A DNA stretch of 64,000 nt from Bacteroidota bacterium (GTDB lineage Bacteria > Bacteroidota > Bacteroidia > Bacteroidales > Bacteroidaceae). The translations under genes were made by a program, and so were the position numbers. Shown here piece by piece: positions 45,303 to 54,263 of the stretch (position 1 is the first letter of the stretch; each line of letters opens with the position of its first letter). The stretch spans positions 1 through 64,000 of the forward strand of contig JAFABV010000004.1 in assembly GCA_023425865.1 (NCBI GenBank), read 5' to 3'. The notes beneath the pieces are model-generated. The model worked only from the letters and a program-made list of their open reading frames with translations. It was not told where the DNA came from and did no database searches.

Positions 45303-46187
45303 ATGAATATCTTAGTGACAGGTGCCAACGGACAACTCGGCAATGAGATCCAGTTGGTGAGCAAGAAGTCGAAAGCCGACCGATACATCTTCACCGATGT
45401 GTGCGAAGGCTATCGCAAGCTCGACATCACCGACGCCGAAGCCATCAAGGGCATGGTAAAAGAACTGGAGATTGGGTGCATCATCAACTGCGCCGCCTGG
45501 ACCAACGTAGACAAGGCTGAGACGGCTGGCGACATTGTGGAGGCGCTCAATGCCGATGCCCCGGGATATATGGCAGAGGCCATGAAGGAGGTGGGCGGAC
45601 TGCTGATACATGTCTCTACCGACTATGTGTTTGGCGGCGACCCGTACAACACGCCTTGCCAGGAAGACCAGAAGGGCACGCCCACGGGGGTGTATGGACT
45701 CACCAAGCTTCACGGCGAGCAGAAAATCGTCGCCACAGGCGTAGACCATATCATCCTGCGCACGGCATGGCTGTACTCAGAGTTCGGGCACAACTTTGTG
45801 AAGACCATGCTCAACCTCACCGCCACCAAGCCCCAGCTGAAGGTGGTGTTCGACCAGTGTGGCACGCCAACCTACGCCGGCGACCTCGCCGAAGCCATTT
45901 TCCAGATTGTAGAAGGGCGAAAATACAAGGGCAACACGGGCATCTACCACTACTCCAACGAAGGCGTCACCTCGTGGTATGACTTCACCAAGATGATTGC
46001 CGAGCTGGCCGGGCACCATGCCTGCGACATCCAGCCCTGCCATAGCGACGAGTTTCCCTCGCCTGTGACACGTCCCGCATACAGCGTACTCGACAAGACC
46101 AAATTCAAGAATACCTTTGGCATCTCCATACCCTACTGGGTGGACAGCCTGAAGAAATGTGAGGCGGCACTGCTGGCCCAACAATAA
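45303..46187 (+). CDS. rfbD: dTDP-4-dehydrorhamnose reductase
   Basis: 294 aa from the ATG at 45303 (MNILVTGANGQLGNEIQ). The ORF can be extended to 45240, but the extra 21 residues precede the Rossmann fold and lack homology. The NADPH site GANGQLG, the CAAWTNVDKAE loop, the STDYVFGGD and the catalytic Tyr-Lys pair in YGLTKLHGE identify an RfbD-type reductase. The C-terminal RPAYSVLDKTKF and the final KKCEAALLA fit. It performs the last step of dTDP-L-rhamnose synthesis. The rest of that pathway is not in this window. Confidence 0.93.
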   Translation: MNILVTGANGQLGNEIQLVSKKSKADRYIFTDVCEGYRKLDITDAEAIKGMVKELEIGCIINCAAWTNVDKAETAGDIVEALNADAPGYMAEAMKEVGGLLIHVSTDYVFGGDPYNTPCQEDQKGTPTGVYGLTKLHGEQKIVATGVDHIILRTAWLYSEFGHNFVKTMLNLTATKPQLKVVFDQCGTPTYAGDLAEAIFQIVEGRKYKGNTGIYHYSNEGVTSWYDFTKMIAELAGHHACDIQPCHSDEFPSPVTRPAYSVLDKTKFKNTFGISIPYWVDSLKKCEAALLAQQ

Positions 46188-46243
46188 CTGACTCGTACAA
46201 AGCAACAGTTTGCCAATATACCCAACAGACAAGTAATTTCCGT

Positions 46244-47830
46244 ATGAACGAAATAGAAAGAAGAAGAACGTTTGCCATCATCTCTCACCCCGATGCCGGT
46301 AAGACCACACTGACCGAGAAATTCCTGCTCTTTGGTGGCCAGATACAAGTGGCTGGCGCCGTGAAGAGCAATAAGATTCGTAAGACTGCCACCTCTGACT
46401 GGATGGACATTGAGAAACAACGTGGTATCTCTGTGTCGACATCGGTGATGGAGTTTGACTACCTGCCCGAGGGCGTGGAGGGAGAACCGTACAAGGTAAA
46501 CATTCTCGACACCCCTGGTCACCAGGACTTTGCCGAGGATACCTACCGCACGCTCACTGCCGTCGACTCTGCCATCATCGTGGTTGACTCTGCCAAGGGT
46601 GTGGAGGCACAGACGCGTAAGCTGATGGAGGTGTGCAGGATGCGCAATACGCCGGTGATTATCTTCATCAATAAGATGGACCGCGAGGGTCGCGACCCCT
46701 TCGACGTGCTCGACGAACTGGAGGAAGAACTCAAGATCAAGGTGCGCCCGCTGTCGTGGCCCATCGGTCAGGGACTGAAGTTCAAGGGTGTGTATAACAT
46801 CTACGAGCAGCAGCTCAACCTCTTCACCCCCAACAAGCAGCGCGTGACGGAGAAGGTGGCCGTAGACATACAGTCGGATGAACTGGACCAGCGCGTGGGA
46901 GAAACCGAGGCTGCCCGTCTGCGCGACGACCTCGAACTGGTAGACGGCGTCTACCCTGAGTTTGATGTCGAGGCTTACCGCAGGGCAGAGGTGGCACCGG
47001 TATTCTTTGGCTCGGCGCTCAACAACTTTGGTGTGCAGGAACTGCTCGACTGCTTTGTAGAGATTGCTCCAAGTCCGCGCCCCACCAAGGCAGAAGAGCA
47101 TGAGGTGCAGCCCACTGACGCGAAATTCACGGGATTTATCTTCAAGATCACGGCCAACATCGACCCCAACCACCGCTCATGTATCGCCTTCTGTAAGGTA
47201 TGCTCGGGTAAATTTGTGCGCAACCAGCCCTACTACCACGTACGTTTGGGCAAGACGGTGCGGTTCTCCTCACCCACGCAGTTTATGGCACAGCGCAAGA
47301 GCACGGTCGATGAGGCTTATCCCGGCGACATCGTCGGTTTGCCCGACAATGGCATCTTCAAGATTGGCGACACGCTCACGGAGGGCGAGCTGCTGCACTT
47401 CCGCGGTCTGCCCTCATTCTCTCCAGAGCTGTTCAAGTACATTGAGAACGACGATCCCATGAAGTCAAAGCAGTTTGCCAAGGGACTGGAGCAGCTGATG
47501 AACGAGGGTGTGGCCCAGTTGTTTGTCAACCAATTCAACAACCGCCGTGTGGTGGGCACGGTGGGGCAACTGCAGTTTGAGGTGATACAGTATCGGTTAG
47601 AGCATGAGTACAATGCCAAATGCCGATGGGAACCCGTGCATCTGCACAAGGCCTGCTGGATTGAGGCCGATGATAAGGAAGAGTTGGAAAACTTCAAGAA
47701 GCGCAAGTACCAGTACATGGCCAAAGACATCGAAGGGCGCGACGTATTCCTCGCCGACTCAGGATACGTGCTGAGCATGGCGCAAGAAGACTTCAAGCAT
47801 ATCACCTTCCATTTCACCTCGGAATTCTAA
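46244..47830 (+). CDS. prfC: Peptide chain release factor 3
   Basis: 528 aa. The GTPase motifs are ISHPDAGKTTLTEKFLLFGG (G1), ISVSTSVMEFDY (G2), LDTPGHQDFAEDTYRTL (G3) and NKMDREGRDPFDVLDELEE (G4). This is the class II release-factor recycling GTPase, with the EF-G-like domain 2 and a C-terminal domain. The length is as expected. It removes RF1/RF2 from the ribosome after peptide release. It is 56 bases after rfbD, and a strong terminator follows. Confidence 0.96.
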   Translation: MNEIERRRTFAIISHPDAGKTTLTEKFLLFGGQIQVAGAVKSNKIRKTATSDWMDIEKQRGISVSTSVMEFDYLPEGVEGEPYKVNILDTPGHQDFAEDTYRTLTAVDSAIIVVDSAKGVEAQTRKLMEVCRMRNTPVIIFINKMDREGRDPFDVLDELEEELKIKVRPLSWPIGQGLKFKGVYNIYEQQLNLFTPNKQRVTEKVAVDIQSDELDQRVGETEAARLRDDLELVDGVYPEFDVEAYRRAEVAPVFFGSALNNFGVQELLDCFVEIAPSPRPTKAEEHEVQPTDAKFTGFIFKITANIDPNHRSCIAFCKVCSGKFVRNQPYYHVRLGKTVRFSSPTQFMAQRKSTVDEAYPGDIVGLPDNGIFKIGDTLTEGELLHFRGLPSFSPELFKYIENDDPMKSKQFAKGLEQLMNEGVAQLFVNQFNNRRVVGTVGQLQFEVIQYRLEHEYNAKCRWEPVHLHKACWIEADDKEELENFKKRKYQYMAKDIEGRDVFLADSGYVLSMAQEDFKHITFHFTSEF

Positions 47831-47870
47831 ACCCAGCATACGCGCAGGCGTTTGACCGTGATAACTTCAG

Positions 47871-47906
47871 AAAGGCCGACGTTCCACTTTGGGACGTCGG
47901 CCTTTT
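47871..47906 (+). terminator. Terminator of prfC
   Basis: A GC-rich stem of about 15 bp (AAAGGCCGACG with CGTCGGCCTTT, extended by TCC/GGG) is followed by TTTCG. It starts 40 bases past the prfC stop. Confidence 0.88.
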
Positions 47907-48114
47907 CGTGCCATGCAGTCAATGCCAATGGGCGATGCCTACGTCGTTGCACAGCCAGTGCAGCTTGCCCCCCGTGGCACCAGCCCCATGTGTCAGTATC
48001 CACATACCCTCCGTGGCGTATGGCCCAAGCCACCTTCTTAGCCACAGTTACCGCCCCGCACGTCGCCCCATCTCCATGCCTACGCACAACCGTTCGCACC
48101 AAACGGCCCGATAA

Positions 48115-48222
48115 TTCTATATAAAACCATTCGATGATTCTATATAAAACCATTCGATGATTCTATATAAAACCATCCGATGGTTCTATATGAAACCATA
48201 TCATCATTCTATATAGAATCAT
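48115..48222 (+). repeat. 23-bp tandem array 4
   Basis: Units start at 48115, 48138, 48161, 48184 and 48207, again five units with a 23-bp period. Three cores are TTCTATATAAAACCAT, then TTCTATATGAAACCAT and TTCTATATAGAATCAT. Linkers are TCGATGA, TCGATGA, CCGATGG and ATCATCA. Confidence 0.92.
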
Positions 48223-48687
48223 CCAGTGACTTGGGGGTTCTCATTTAGCCCACTCGCCCTTGCCACAGGTGCGGAAGGCACTTGAAACGGCAGCTTTGGC
48301 GCGCATTACTGCACCATTTATCATGACTAAACCCATAGTTTACGACTGCTTAATAGGCGGTTTACGACAGACACCATACCTTATAGGTAAAATAATCTGG
48401 AACGGAGTGGTGAACTTGCTCAAGACGCGTTTGCATGTACGTGCCGCGATACCCGGATCGCTGGCTAATGCCACACATTCCATACACCCCGCGACGCTGT
48501 CCGGCCGTGGCATTGGCACCGCCCAGCCACAGCCTGCACGCTCACCCGAGGGCCACTGCTTGCCTACTCATCTTATGCCAAACTCGTGTATGTCGTGATA
48601 TTGAAATAGCCTCTTCATGTCTACAACCACTCGGTAAAGAGACGCGGGTGCCGAGAAAAAAAAATCTCCCACGACCTTAACCTGACC

Positions 48688-49260
48688 TTACAGGCTCAGC
48701 CAGTTTTCTACAATCTTCTTACCTTGGGGAGTCAGCACACTCTCTGGGTGAAACTGAATGCCGTGGATGTTGTAGTTGCGGTGGCGTAAACCCATAATCT
48801 GGCCGTCGTCAGACACGGCGGTGACCTCAAGACTGGCGGGGAAACCCGTGCGGTCGACCACCCAACTGTGGTAGCGCCCCATCATGATGCGTTTGGGAAG
48901 TCCCTCGAAAATAGGGTCGTTGCCAAACTGCGTGCCCTCGGTAGAAACGCCGTGATACACGTCCTCGAGGTTGATTAGACTGGCGCCAAACACCTCACCT
49001 ATGGCCTGATGTCCCAAACACACGCCCAACATCGGCTTCCGACCAGCATAAGTCTTGATGACATCGAGCAGCAGTCCGGCCTCGGAGGGAATGCCGGGAC
49101 CGGGACTCAGGATAATCTTGTCGAAAACATCGAGTTGTCCCAGGGTAAACTGGTCATTGCGATATACCTCAACTTCAGCGCCCAATGACTTCACGAGATG
49201 CGCCAAATTGTAGGTGAAGCTGTCATAATTGTCGATAATTACTATCTTCATTGTTGTCAT
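48688..49260 (-). CDS. trpG: Anthranilate synthase component II (glutamine amidotransferase)
   Basis: 190 aa. Class I glutamine amidotransferase: IIDNYDSFTYNLAHLVKSLG at the start, the oxyanion region SPGPGIPSEAG, the nucleophile Cys81 in MLGVCLGHQAIGE, and the His171-Glu173 pair in IQFHPESVL. It passes ammonia to TrpE for anthranilate synthesis. It is the last gene of the trp operon here, 20 bases after trpE. No PabA/TrpG dual function can be judged from sequence. Confidence 0.95.
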   Translation of the reverse strand: MTTMKIVIIDNYDSFTYNLAHLVKSLGAEVEVYRNDQFTLGQLDVFDKIILSPGPGIPSEAGLLLDVIKTYAGRKPMLGVCLGHQAIGEVFGASLINLEDVYHGVSTEGTQFGNDPIFEGLPKRIMMGRYHSWVVDRTGFPASLEVTAVSDDGQIMGLRHRNYNIHGIQFHPESVLTPQGKKIVENWLSL

Positions 49261-49280
49261 AGAATGTTAGAGCATATAGA

Positions 49281-50714
49281 TTATAGCGTTCCCGCGATGT
49301 TGATGGCCTTAACCAACGCCCCCAGCTTGCTGTTGACTTCTTCGAGCTCGTAGCTGTCGTTGCTCTTGGCCACGACGCCCGAACCGGCCTGAAACCACAG
49401 TTCGCCGTTGCGGCTGATGAAGGTACGGATGACGATGGCTTGGTTGAGATCGCCATTCATGCCGATGAAGCCGATGCAGCCGCCGTATGCCCCACGGTTG
49501 TGCGGTTCCATCTCACTGATGAGTTGCATGGCCCTTACCTTGGGCGCGCCCGAGAGCGTACCTGCGGGGAAGGTGTCGAAAAACGCCTTGATGGGGTCGG
49601 CTTTGGCATCGAGAGTGCCACTCACCCTACTCACCAGATGGATGACATGGCTGTAGAATTGCATGTCTTTGTAAAAGTCTACCTTCACGTCATGACAGTT
49701 GCGGCTGAGGTCGTTGCGCGCCAAATCGACCAACATCACGTGCTCAGCATTTTCCTTGGGATCGTTGCGCAGAAACTCCGCATGCTTTTGGTCAAGGTCG
49801 CGGTTGCCCGTACGCTTGGTGGTACCGGCGATGGGGTCGATGTAAGCCTTACCCGCTGATATACGGTTGTGGGTTTCAGGACTGCTGCCAAAGATGCGGA
49901 AACCGCCAAAATCGAAGTAGAAGAGATAAGGCGAAGGATTGATAGACCGCAGGGCACGGTAGAGTTTAAAGTCGTCGCCCTCGTAGCGCTGCACAAAGCG
50001 ACGGGAAATGACAATCTGGAATACGTCGCCACGGAGACAGTGCTTCACACACTTACGTACATTAGCCTTGTGCTCTTCGTCGGTGAGCGTAGATGATGTC
50101 TCTCCCACCGCATGAAAGCCGTAAGGCTGCACATTGGCCTTGTTCATCGCCTTCTCCAGAGCGTCGAGTCGCGCCTGTCCATCGCTCACGTCAGTTGCCA
50201 AGGTGAGCAAGGTCATAGAATTATTATAATGGTCGAAGACAATGAGGTCGCGATAAAGTATATAATAGATGTCGGGAGCATCGTTCTTCTCCATCGTCGT
50301 GTCCTTGACGTCGATATTCTCGAAATATCGAACGGCATTGAACGAGCTGAAACCATAAAGCCCACAGAACTCATTGGCCTCGCCCTCAATCTCAAATCGT
50401 TCGAGGAAGGCATGGAAGGCCTGCGCAATAGCCACCTTGGCAGCCTCGCCTTTCTTGGGACCCGTCTCAGGAAGTAGCTGTTCGTCGATGCTGCCATCAG
50501 GAAAGGTCAGCGTCACTTTACCATGGGCCACAGCGATAGAGGCCATCGGACAGATGCCGATGAACGAGCGTGCATTGTCAGTGCCATGGTAATCTGAGCT
50601 CTCCATGAGTGCCGATTGCGGGTAGAGGTCACGCAGACGCATATAGACGCCTACAGGGGTGTAGAGGTCGGCAAGGACGTTCCTCACCTGGGTTTGATAC
50701 TTAAAAGTTGCCAT
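49281..50714 (-). CDS. trpE: Anthranilate synthase component I
   Basis: 477 aa from the ATG at 50714, which overlaps the end of trpB by 14 bases. The longer frame to 50768 lies within trpB and is unlikely. The N-terminal region has ALMESSDYHGTDNARSFIG, the LLES-like element of the tryptophan feedback pocket. The chorismate-binding core has RFVQRYEGDDFKLYRALR, GSSPETHNRIS, PIAGTTKRTG, HVMLVDLARNDLSRNC, VSGTLDAKADPIKAF and FPAGTLSGAPKVRAMQLI. It makes anthranilate from chorismate. The overlap suggests translational coupling with trpB. Confidence 0.95.
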   Translation of the reverse strand: MATFKYQTQVRNVLADLYTPVGVYMRLRDLYPQSALMESSDYHGTDNARSFIGICPMASIAVAHGKVTLTFPDGSIDEQLLPETGPKKGEAAKVAIAQAFHAFLERFEIEGEANEFCGLYGFSSFNAVRYFENIDVKDTTMEKNDAPDIYYILYRDLIVFDHYNNSMTLLTLATDVSDGQARLDALEKAMNKANVQPYGFHAVGETSSTLTDEEHKANVRKCVKHCLRGDVFQIVISRRFVQRYEGDDFKLYRALRSINPSPYLFYFDFGGFRIFGSSPETHNRISAGKAYIDPIAGTTKRTGNRDLDQKHAEFLRNDPKENAEHVMLVDLARNDLSRNCHDVKVDFYKDMQFYSHVIHLVSRVSGTLDAKADPIKAFFDTFPAGTLSGAPKVRAMQLISEMEPHNRGAYGGCIGFIGMNGDLNQAIVIRTFISRNGELWFQAGSGVVAKSNDSYELEEVNSKLGALVKAINIAGTL

Positions 50715-51918
50715 ATTCCTTAGCCTTTTTCTTATTGTTGAGATAAGTCTGCACATCTTTGTCACCACGTCCGGATACCGTCAGCACCACGACATCCTCG
50801 GGGTTGAAGGTGAGTTTCCTGAGCGCTGCCACGGCATGGGCACTCTCGATGGCGGGAATGATGCCCTCCATGCGGGTGAGTTCGTAGCCGGCATAGATGG
50901 CCTCGTCGTCGTTCACGGCCAATACGGTCTCGCGCTTGGTGTCGGCCAAGTGGGCGTGCATGGGCCCGATACCAGGGTAGTCGAGTCCGGCAGAAATGGT
51001 GAAAGCCTCCTGAATCTGTCCCTCGGGCGTCTGCATCACCAGCGTTCGTGCGCCATGCAGGATGCCCTCGGTGCCACAATGTATGGTGGCGGCAGTATAG
51101 TTGGTGTCGATACCCTGACCGCCAGCCTCAGCCAAAACGATTTTCACACGGTCGTCGGCCACATAATGATAGATGGTACCTGCGGCATTCGAACCTCCAC
51201 CCACACAGGCAATGAGATAATCGGGGTAATCGCGACCGATCTTCTCCGTTAGCTGCCACTTGATCTCTTCGGAGATGATGCTCTGCATTTTCGCCACAAT
51301 ATCGGGGTAAGGATGCGGTCCCATGGTAGACCCTACGATATAAAAGGTGTCTTGGGGATGACAGCACCAGTCACGGATGGCTTCAGAACAAGCATCGCTC
51401 AGGGTCATGTTGCCGGTGGTGACGGGATGCACCGTCGCGCCCAACATACGCATACGCTCTACATTGGTGTGCTGGCGCTCCACATCGGTCTTGCCCATGA
51501 ATATCTCGCACTGCATATCCATGAGGGCGCACACCGTAGCGGTGGCCACGCCATGCTGTCCGGCACCCGTCTCGGCGATGATACGGGTCTTGCCCATTTT
51601 CTTGGCCATGAGAATCTGGCCGATGGTGTTGTTGATCTTGTGCGCGCCGGTGTGATTGAGGTCCTCGCGCTTGAGGTAGAGCTGGCAGCCGTACTTCTCG
51701 CTCATGCGACGGGCATAGTAGAGTGGCGAGGGACGACCAACATAGTCTTTGAGCAAGGCGGCAAACTCACGCTTAAACTCCTCACTCTCGATGATGGGCA
51801 GGTAAGCCTCCTGCAGGTCGTGTACACATTTATATAATATCTCGGGGACGTAGGCACCGCCGAATCGTCCATAAAAGCCTTCCTGGGTAGGCTCCAGAGC
51901 TTGATTTTCCTTTGTCAT
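50701..51918 (-). CDS. trpB: Tryptophan synthase beta chain
   Basis: 405 aa. Marks are GRFGGAYVPEILYKCVHDLQ, the PLP-lysine region LKREDLNHTGAHKINNTIGQ, AETGAGQHGVATATVCALM and the phosphate loop CVGGGSNAAGT. The C-terminal VLTVSGRGDKDV gives the Ser site. It condenses indole and serine. It is the ordinary TrpB1 type with full length. It lies 24 bases after trpA and overlaps trpE. Confidence 0.96.
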   Translation of the reverse strand: MTKENQALEPTQEGFYGRFGGAYVPEILYKCVHDLQEAYLPIIESEEFKREFAALLKDYVGRPSPLYYARRMSEKYGCQLYLKREDLNHTGAHKINNTIGQILMAKKMGKTRIIAETGAGQHGVATATVCALMDMQCEIFMGKTDVERQHTNVERMRMLGATVHPVTTGNMTLSDACSEAIRDWCCHPQDTFYIVGSTMGPHPYPDIVAKMQSIISEEIKWQLTEKIGRDYPDYLIACVGGGSNAAGTIYHYVADDRVKIVLAEAGGQGIDTNYTAATIHCGTEGILHGARTLVMQTPEGQIQEAFTISAGLDYPGIGPMHAHLADTKRETVLAVNDDEAIYAGYELTRMEGIIPAIESAHAVAALRKLTFNPEDVVVLTVSGRGDKDVQTYLNNKKKAKEYGNF

Positions 51919-51942
51919 AATTTGTTCTCTGTTAGGTCCTGA

Positions 51943-52719
51943 TTACTTCTGCAGTGCCTCAAAGAGGGCGTCGAGGGCCTTGTCGGCGTTGCCCGTCTCG
52001 TTGAGCAGTGACACAAACTTACTGCCGATGATGGCCCCTGCGGCATTGTTCTGGGCGCTTTCCAAGGTTTGCTTGTTGCTGATGCCAAAACCAATCATAC
52101 GCGGGTTGCGCAAATTCATGCCGTTGATATGCTCGAAATAGGCCACCTTGGCGTCATCGAAACTACGCTGTGCACCGGTGATGCTGGCCGAGCTTACCAT
52201 GTAGACAAAGCCGTCGGTGTGGTCGTCGATGAAGCGGATGCGCTCTTCGGAAGTCTCGGGAGTGATCATCATGATGACGCGGATGTCGTATTTGTCGGCC
52301 AAAGGCTTCACCACGGCCAGATAATCTTTGAAGGGCAGGTCGGGGATGATGCAGCCGCTGGCGCCACTCTCCACACAACTCTGGAAGAAACGCTCCAATC
52401 CATAGTGCATCACCACATTGAGATAGCCCATCATCACGAGCGGTATGGTCACCTGACCTTTGATTGCACGGAGCTGGGCAAAGAGCTTGGTGAGCGTCAT
52501 GCCGTTCTTCAGTGCTTGAGTTCCTGCGCTCTGGATCACCGGACCGTCGGCCAAGGGGTCGCTAAAGGGAATGCCCACCTCAATCATGTCAATGCCCCGT
52601 CGCTGCATGGTGAGGATGACGTCGCCGGTCATGTCGAGTTGCGGACAGCCGGCGCAGAAGTACAGTGACAGCAGTCGGCGGTCGCCGCGCTCTGCAAATA
52701 ATTGGTTAATCTTATTCAT
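51943..52719 (-). CDS. trpA: Tryptophan synthase alpha chain
   Basis: 258 aa from the ATG at 52719 (MNKINQLFAERGDRRLLSLY); the ATG at 52755 adds 12 lysine-rich residues. Family marks: catalytic Glu in IDMIEVGIPFSDPLADGPVIQ, GYLNVVMHYGLERFF, GCIIPDLPFKD, YMVSSASITGAQ and FGISNKQTLE. It cleaves indole-3-glycerol phosphate to indole and glyceraldehyde-3-phosphate. It sits between trpF and trpB. Confidence 0.95.
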   Translation of the reverse strand: MNKINQLFAERGDRRLLSLYFCAGCPQLDMTGDVILTMQRRGIDMIEVGIPFSDPLADGPVIQSAGTQALKNGMTLTKLFAQLRAIKGQVTIPLVMMGYLNVVMHYGLERFFQSCVESGASGCIIPDLPFKDYLAVVKPLADKYDIRVIMMITPETSEERIRFIDDHTDGFVYMVSSASITGAQRSFDDAKVAYFEHINGMNLRNPRMIGFGISNKQTLESAQNNAAGAIIGSKFVSLLNETGNADKALDALFEALQK

Positions 52720-52767
52720 CGTAACTATATTTTTTCTTTTGTTTACGGGCGTCACGGCTGGTCACGC

Positions 52768-53460
52768 CTATGCTCTCACAGCCTGAATAAACTGGCGAAG
52801 CAAGTCAACATCCTTCACAGCGGGGGCCGTCTCAAACTTGCTGTTGAGGTCGATGCCCGCAAATTGCGGATGGTGAAAAGCTTTGATTTGCGCCACGTCG
52901 TCTGGCCCTATGCCGCCGCTGAGCAAGAATGGCGTCTGACCGTCGTAGGTCTGGAGAACGTCCCAGCCAAACTGCCGTCCGCTCCCCCCCAACTCGGGAC
53001 TCTTGGTATCAAAGAGGAAGAGGTCTACCAACCCCTCATAGTCATTACATCGCTTTACGTCTTCCGCACCCGCCACACTGATCACCTTGATGATCTTGAT
53101 ATGCGGGGTAAGATCGGGGACGAGTGTGCGCCTGAGATTCTCTATCATCACGGGTCGCTCCTGTCCATGCAACTGCACATAGTCGAGCTTGTAATTGTAC
53201 ACACGAGTGATGATAGACTGTGGCATTTCGTCCACAAAAACACCTACACGCTGTACACCTACGGCCGACGGTCTTTCGCCGTAGGCTACACTACGGAATC
53301 GCTCTTCGCTATAATCGGGTATAATTCCCGCCTGCGAAGAAATCATCTGCACATAACGCGGGCTCTTGGGATAGAAGATAAAGCCCATGAGGTCTATGCC
53401 CAACTCAGCGACCTCCTGTATATTCTTGGCATCACGCATGCCACAAACCTTGATGATCAT
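52768..53460 (-). CDS. trpF: Phosphoribosylanthranilate isomerase
   Basis: 230 aa from the ATG at 53460, whose ATGA overlaps the trpC stop. The frame runs open to 53604 but that part lies in trpC. It starts MIIKVCGMRDAKNIQ (catalytic Cys in KVCGMRD), followed by GIDLMGFIFYPKSPRYV, GVFVDEMPQSI, YVQLHGQE, LFLFDTKSPELGGSGRQFGW (catalytic Asp) and FLLSGGIGPDDV. It isomerises PRA to CdRP. trpC and trpF are separate genes here. Confidence 0.95.
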   Translation of the reverse strand: MIIKVCGMRDAKNIQEVAELGIDLMGFIFYPKSPRYVQMISSQAGIIPDYSEERFRSVAYGERPSAVGVQRVGVFVDEMPQSIITRVYNYKLDYVQLHGQERPVMIENLRRTLVPDLTPHIKIIKVISVAGAEDVKRCNDYEGLVDLFLFDTKSPELGGSGRQFGWDVLQTYDGQTPFLLSGGIGPDDVAQIKAFHHPQFAGIDLNSKFETAPAVKDVDLLRQFIQAVRA

Positions 53461-54251
53461 AGCGCTGCAATAAACTGTGATAATTCTACACCGGGCTCCT
53501 CGGCTTTCATAAAATGCTCGCCCATGAGGAAGCCACTGAAACCCGCCGCACGAAGCTGACGCACCGTGGCAGGGTTGCCGATACCGCTCTCGCTGACCTT
53601 GCATCCCTCTTTTGGCAGGAGTTCAGCCATACGGAAACTGTTCTCCACATCGGTAACGAAAGTGCCCAAGTTGCGATTGTTGATACCATACATATCTGGT
53701 TCCAGCGCCGCGTAGTCGAAATCGCGCTCGCCATGCATCTCAAGCAACACCTCCATACTTAGGTCGTGGGCCAACTGAAGCAGCGTCTTGCACTCCTCCA
53801 TGCCCAGGTCGGCGGCAATGAGAAGCACCGCCGAGGCACCACAGAAGCGTGCCTGAAAGAGCTGGTACTCGTCAATAATAAAGTTCTTATATAATATAGG
53901 TATGGTGACACCCGACTGCCGCGCCTGCTGGATGTACTCGTCGTAGCCGCCAAAGTAATCGATGTCGGTGAGGATACTCAGGGCTGAGGCGCCATGCTGC
54001 TGATAACTCAACGGAATGACATCGGCCCTACCCTCTTGCTTGATCCAGCCTTTGCTCGGCGACTTGCGCTTAAATTCGGCGATGATGCCGGTGGGCGAGT
54101 CGAGCAAAGCCTGCCGCATGGATGCCGGCGCCTGCTGCTCATGCCGCATGAGGTCGTCTACCATGGCATAGAGACGGTGAGGCGGAATAAACTGCTTGCG
54201 CTGCTCAATCTCCACGCGCTTGTGCGCCACGATTTCTTCTAATATGTCCAT
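53457..54251 (-). CDS. trpC: Indole-3-glycerol-phosphate synthase
   Basis: 264 aa. MDILEEIVAHKRVEIEQRK at the start, then the catalytic Lys in IIAEFKRKSPSKGWI, ALSILTDIDYFGG, LYKNFIIDEYQLFQARFCGASAVLLI, the catalytic Glu region MEVLLEMHG, GINNRNLGTF and SESGIGNPATVRQL. It closes CdRP to indole-3-glycerol phosphate. It overlaps trpF by 4 bases (ATGA) and follows trpD by 12 bases. Confidence 0.96.
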   Translation of the reverse strand: MDILEEIVAHKRVEIEQRKQFIPPHRLYAMVDDLMRHEQQAPASMRQALLDSPTGIIAEFKRKSPSKGWIKQEGRADVIPLSYQQHGASALSILTDIDYFGGYDEYIQQARQSGVTIPILYKNFIIDEYQLFQARFCGASAVLLIAADLGMEECKTLLQLAHDLSMEVLLEMHGERDFDYAALEPDMYGINNRNLGTFVTDVENSFRMAELLPKEGCKVSESGIGNPATVRQLRAAGFSGFLMGEHFMKAEEPGVELSQFIAAL

Positions 54252-54263
54252 AGTCGTTGGATT

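Larger units (their letters stand above)
47831..48687. other. Convergent intergenic region
   Basis: Between prfC and trpG this 0.86-kb gap holds the prfC terminator, array 4 (48115-48222) and, from 48230 to 48687, sequence in which I see no gene or structure. Confidence 0.65.

Noticed and set aside
48260..48680. ORFs of 81-112 codons between prfC and trpG
   Set aside because: No motif, poor codon pattern and no start context; left as empty intergenic DNA.
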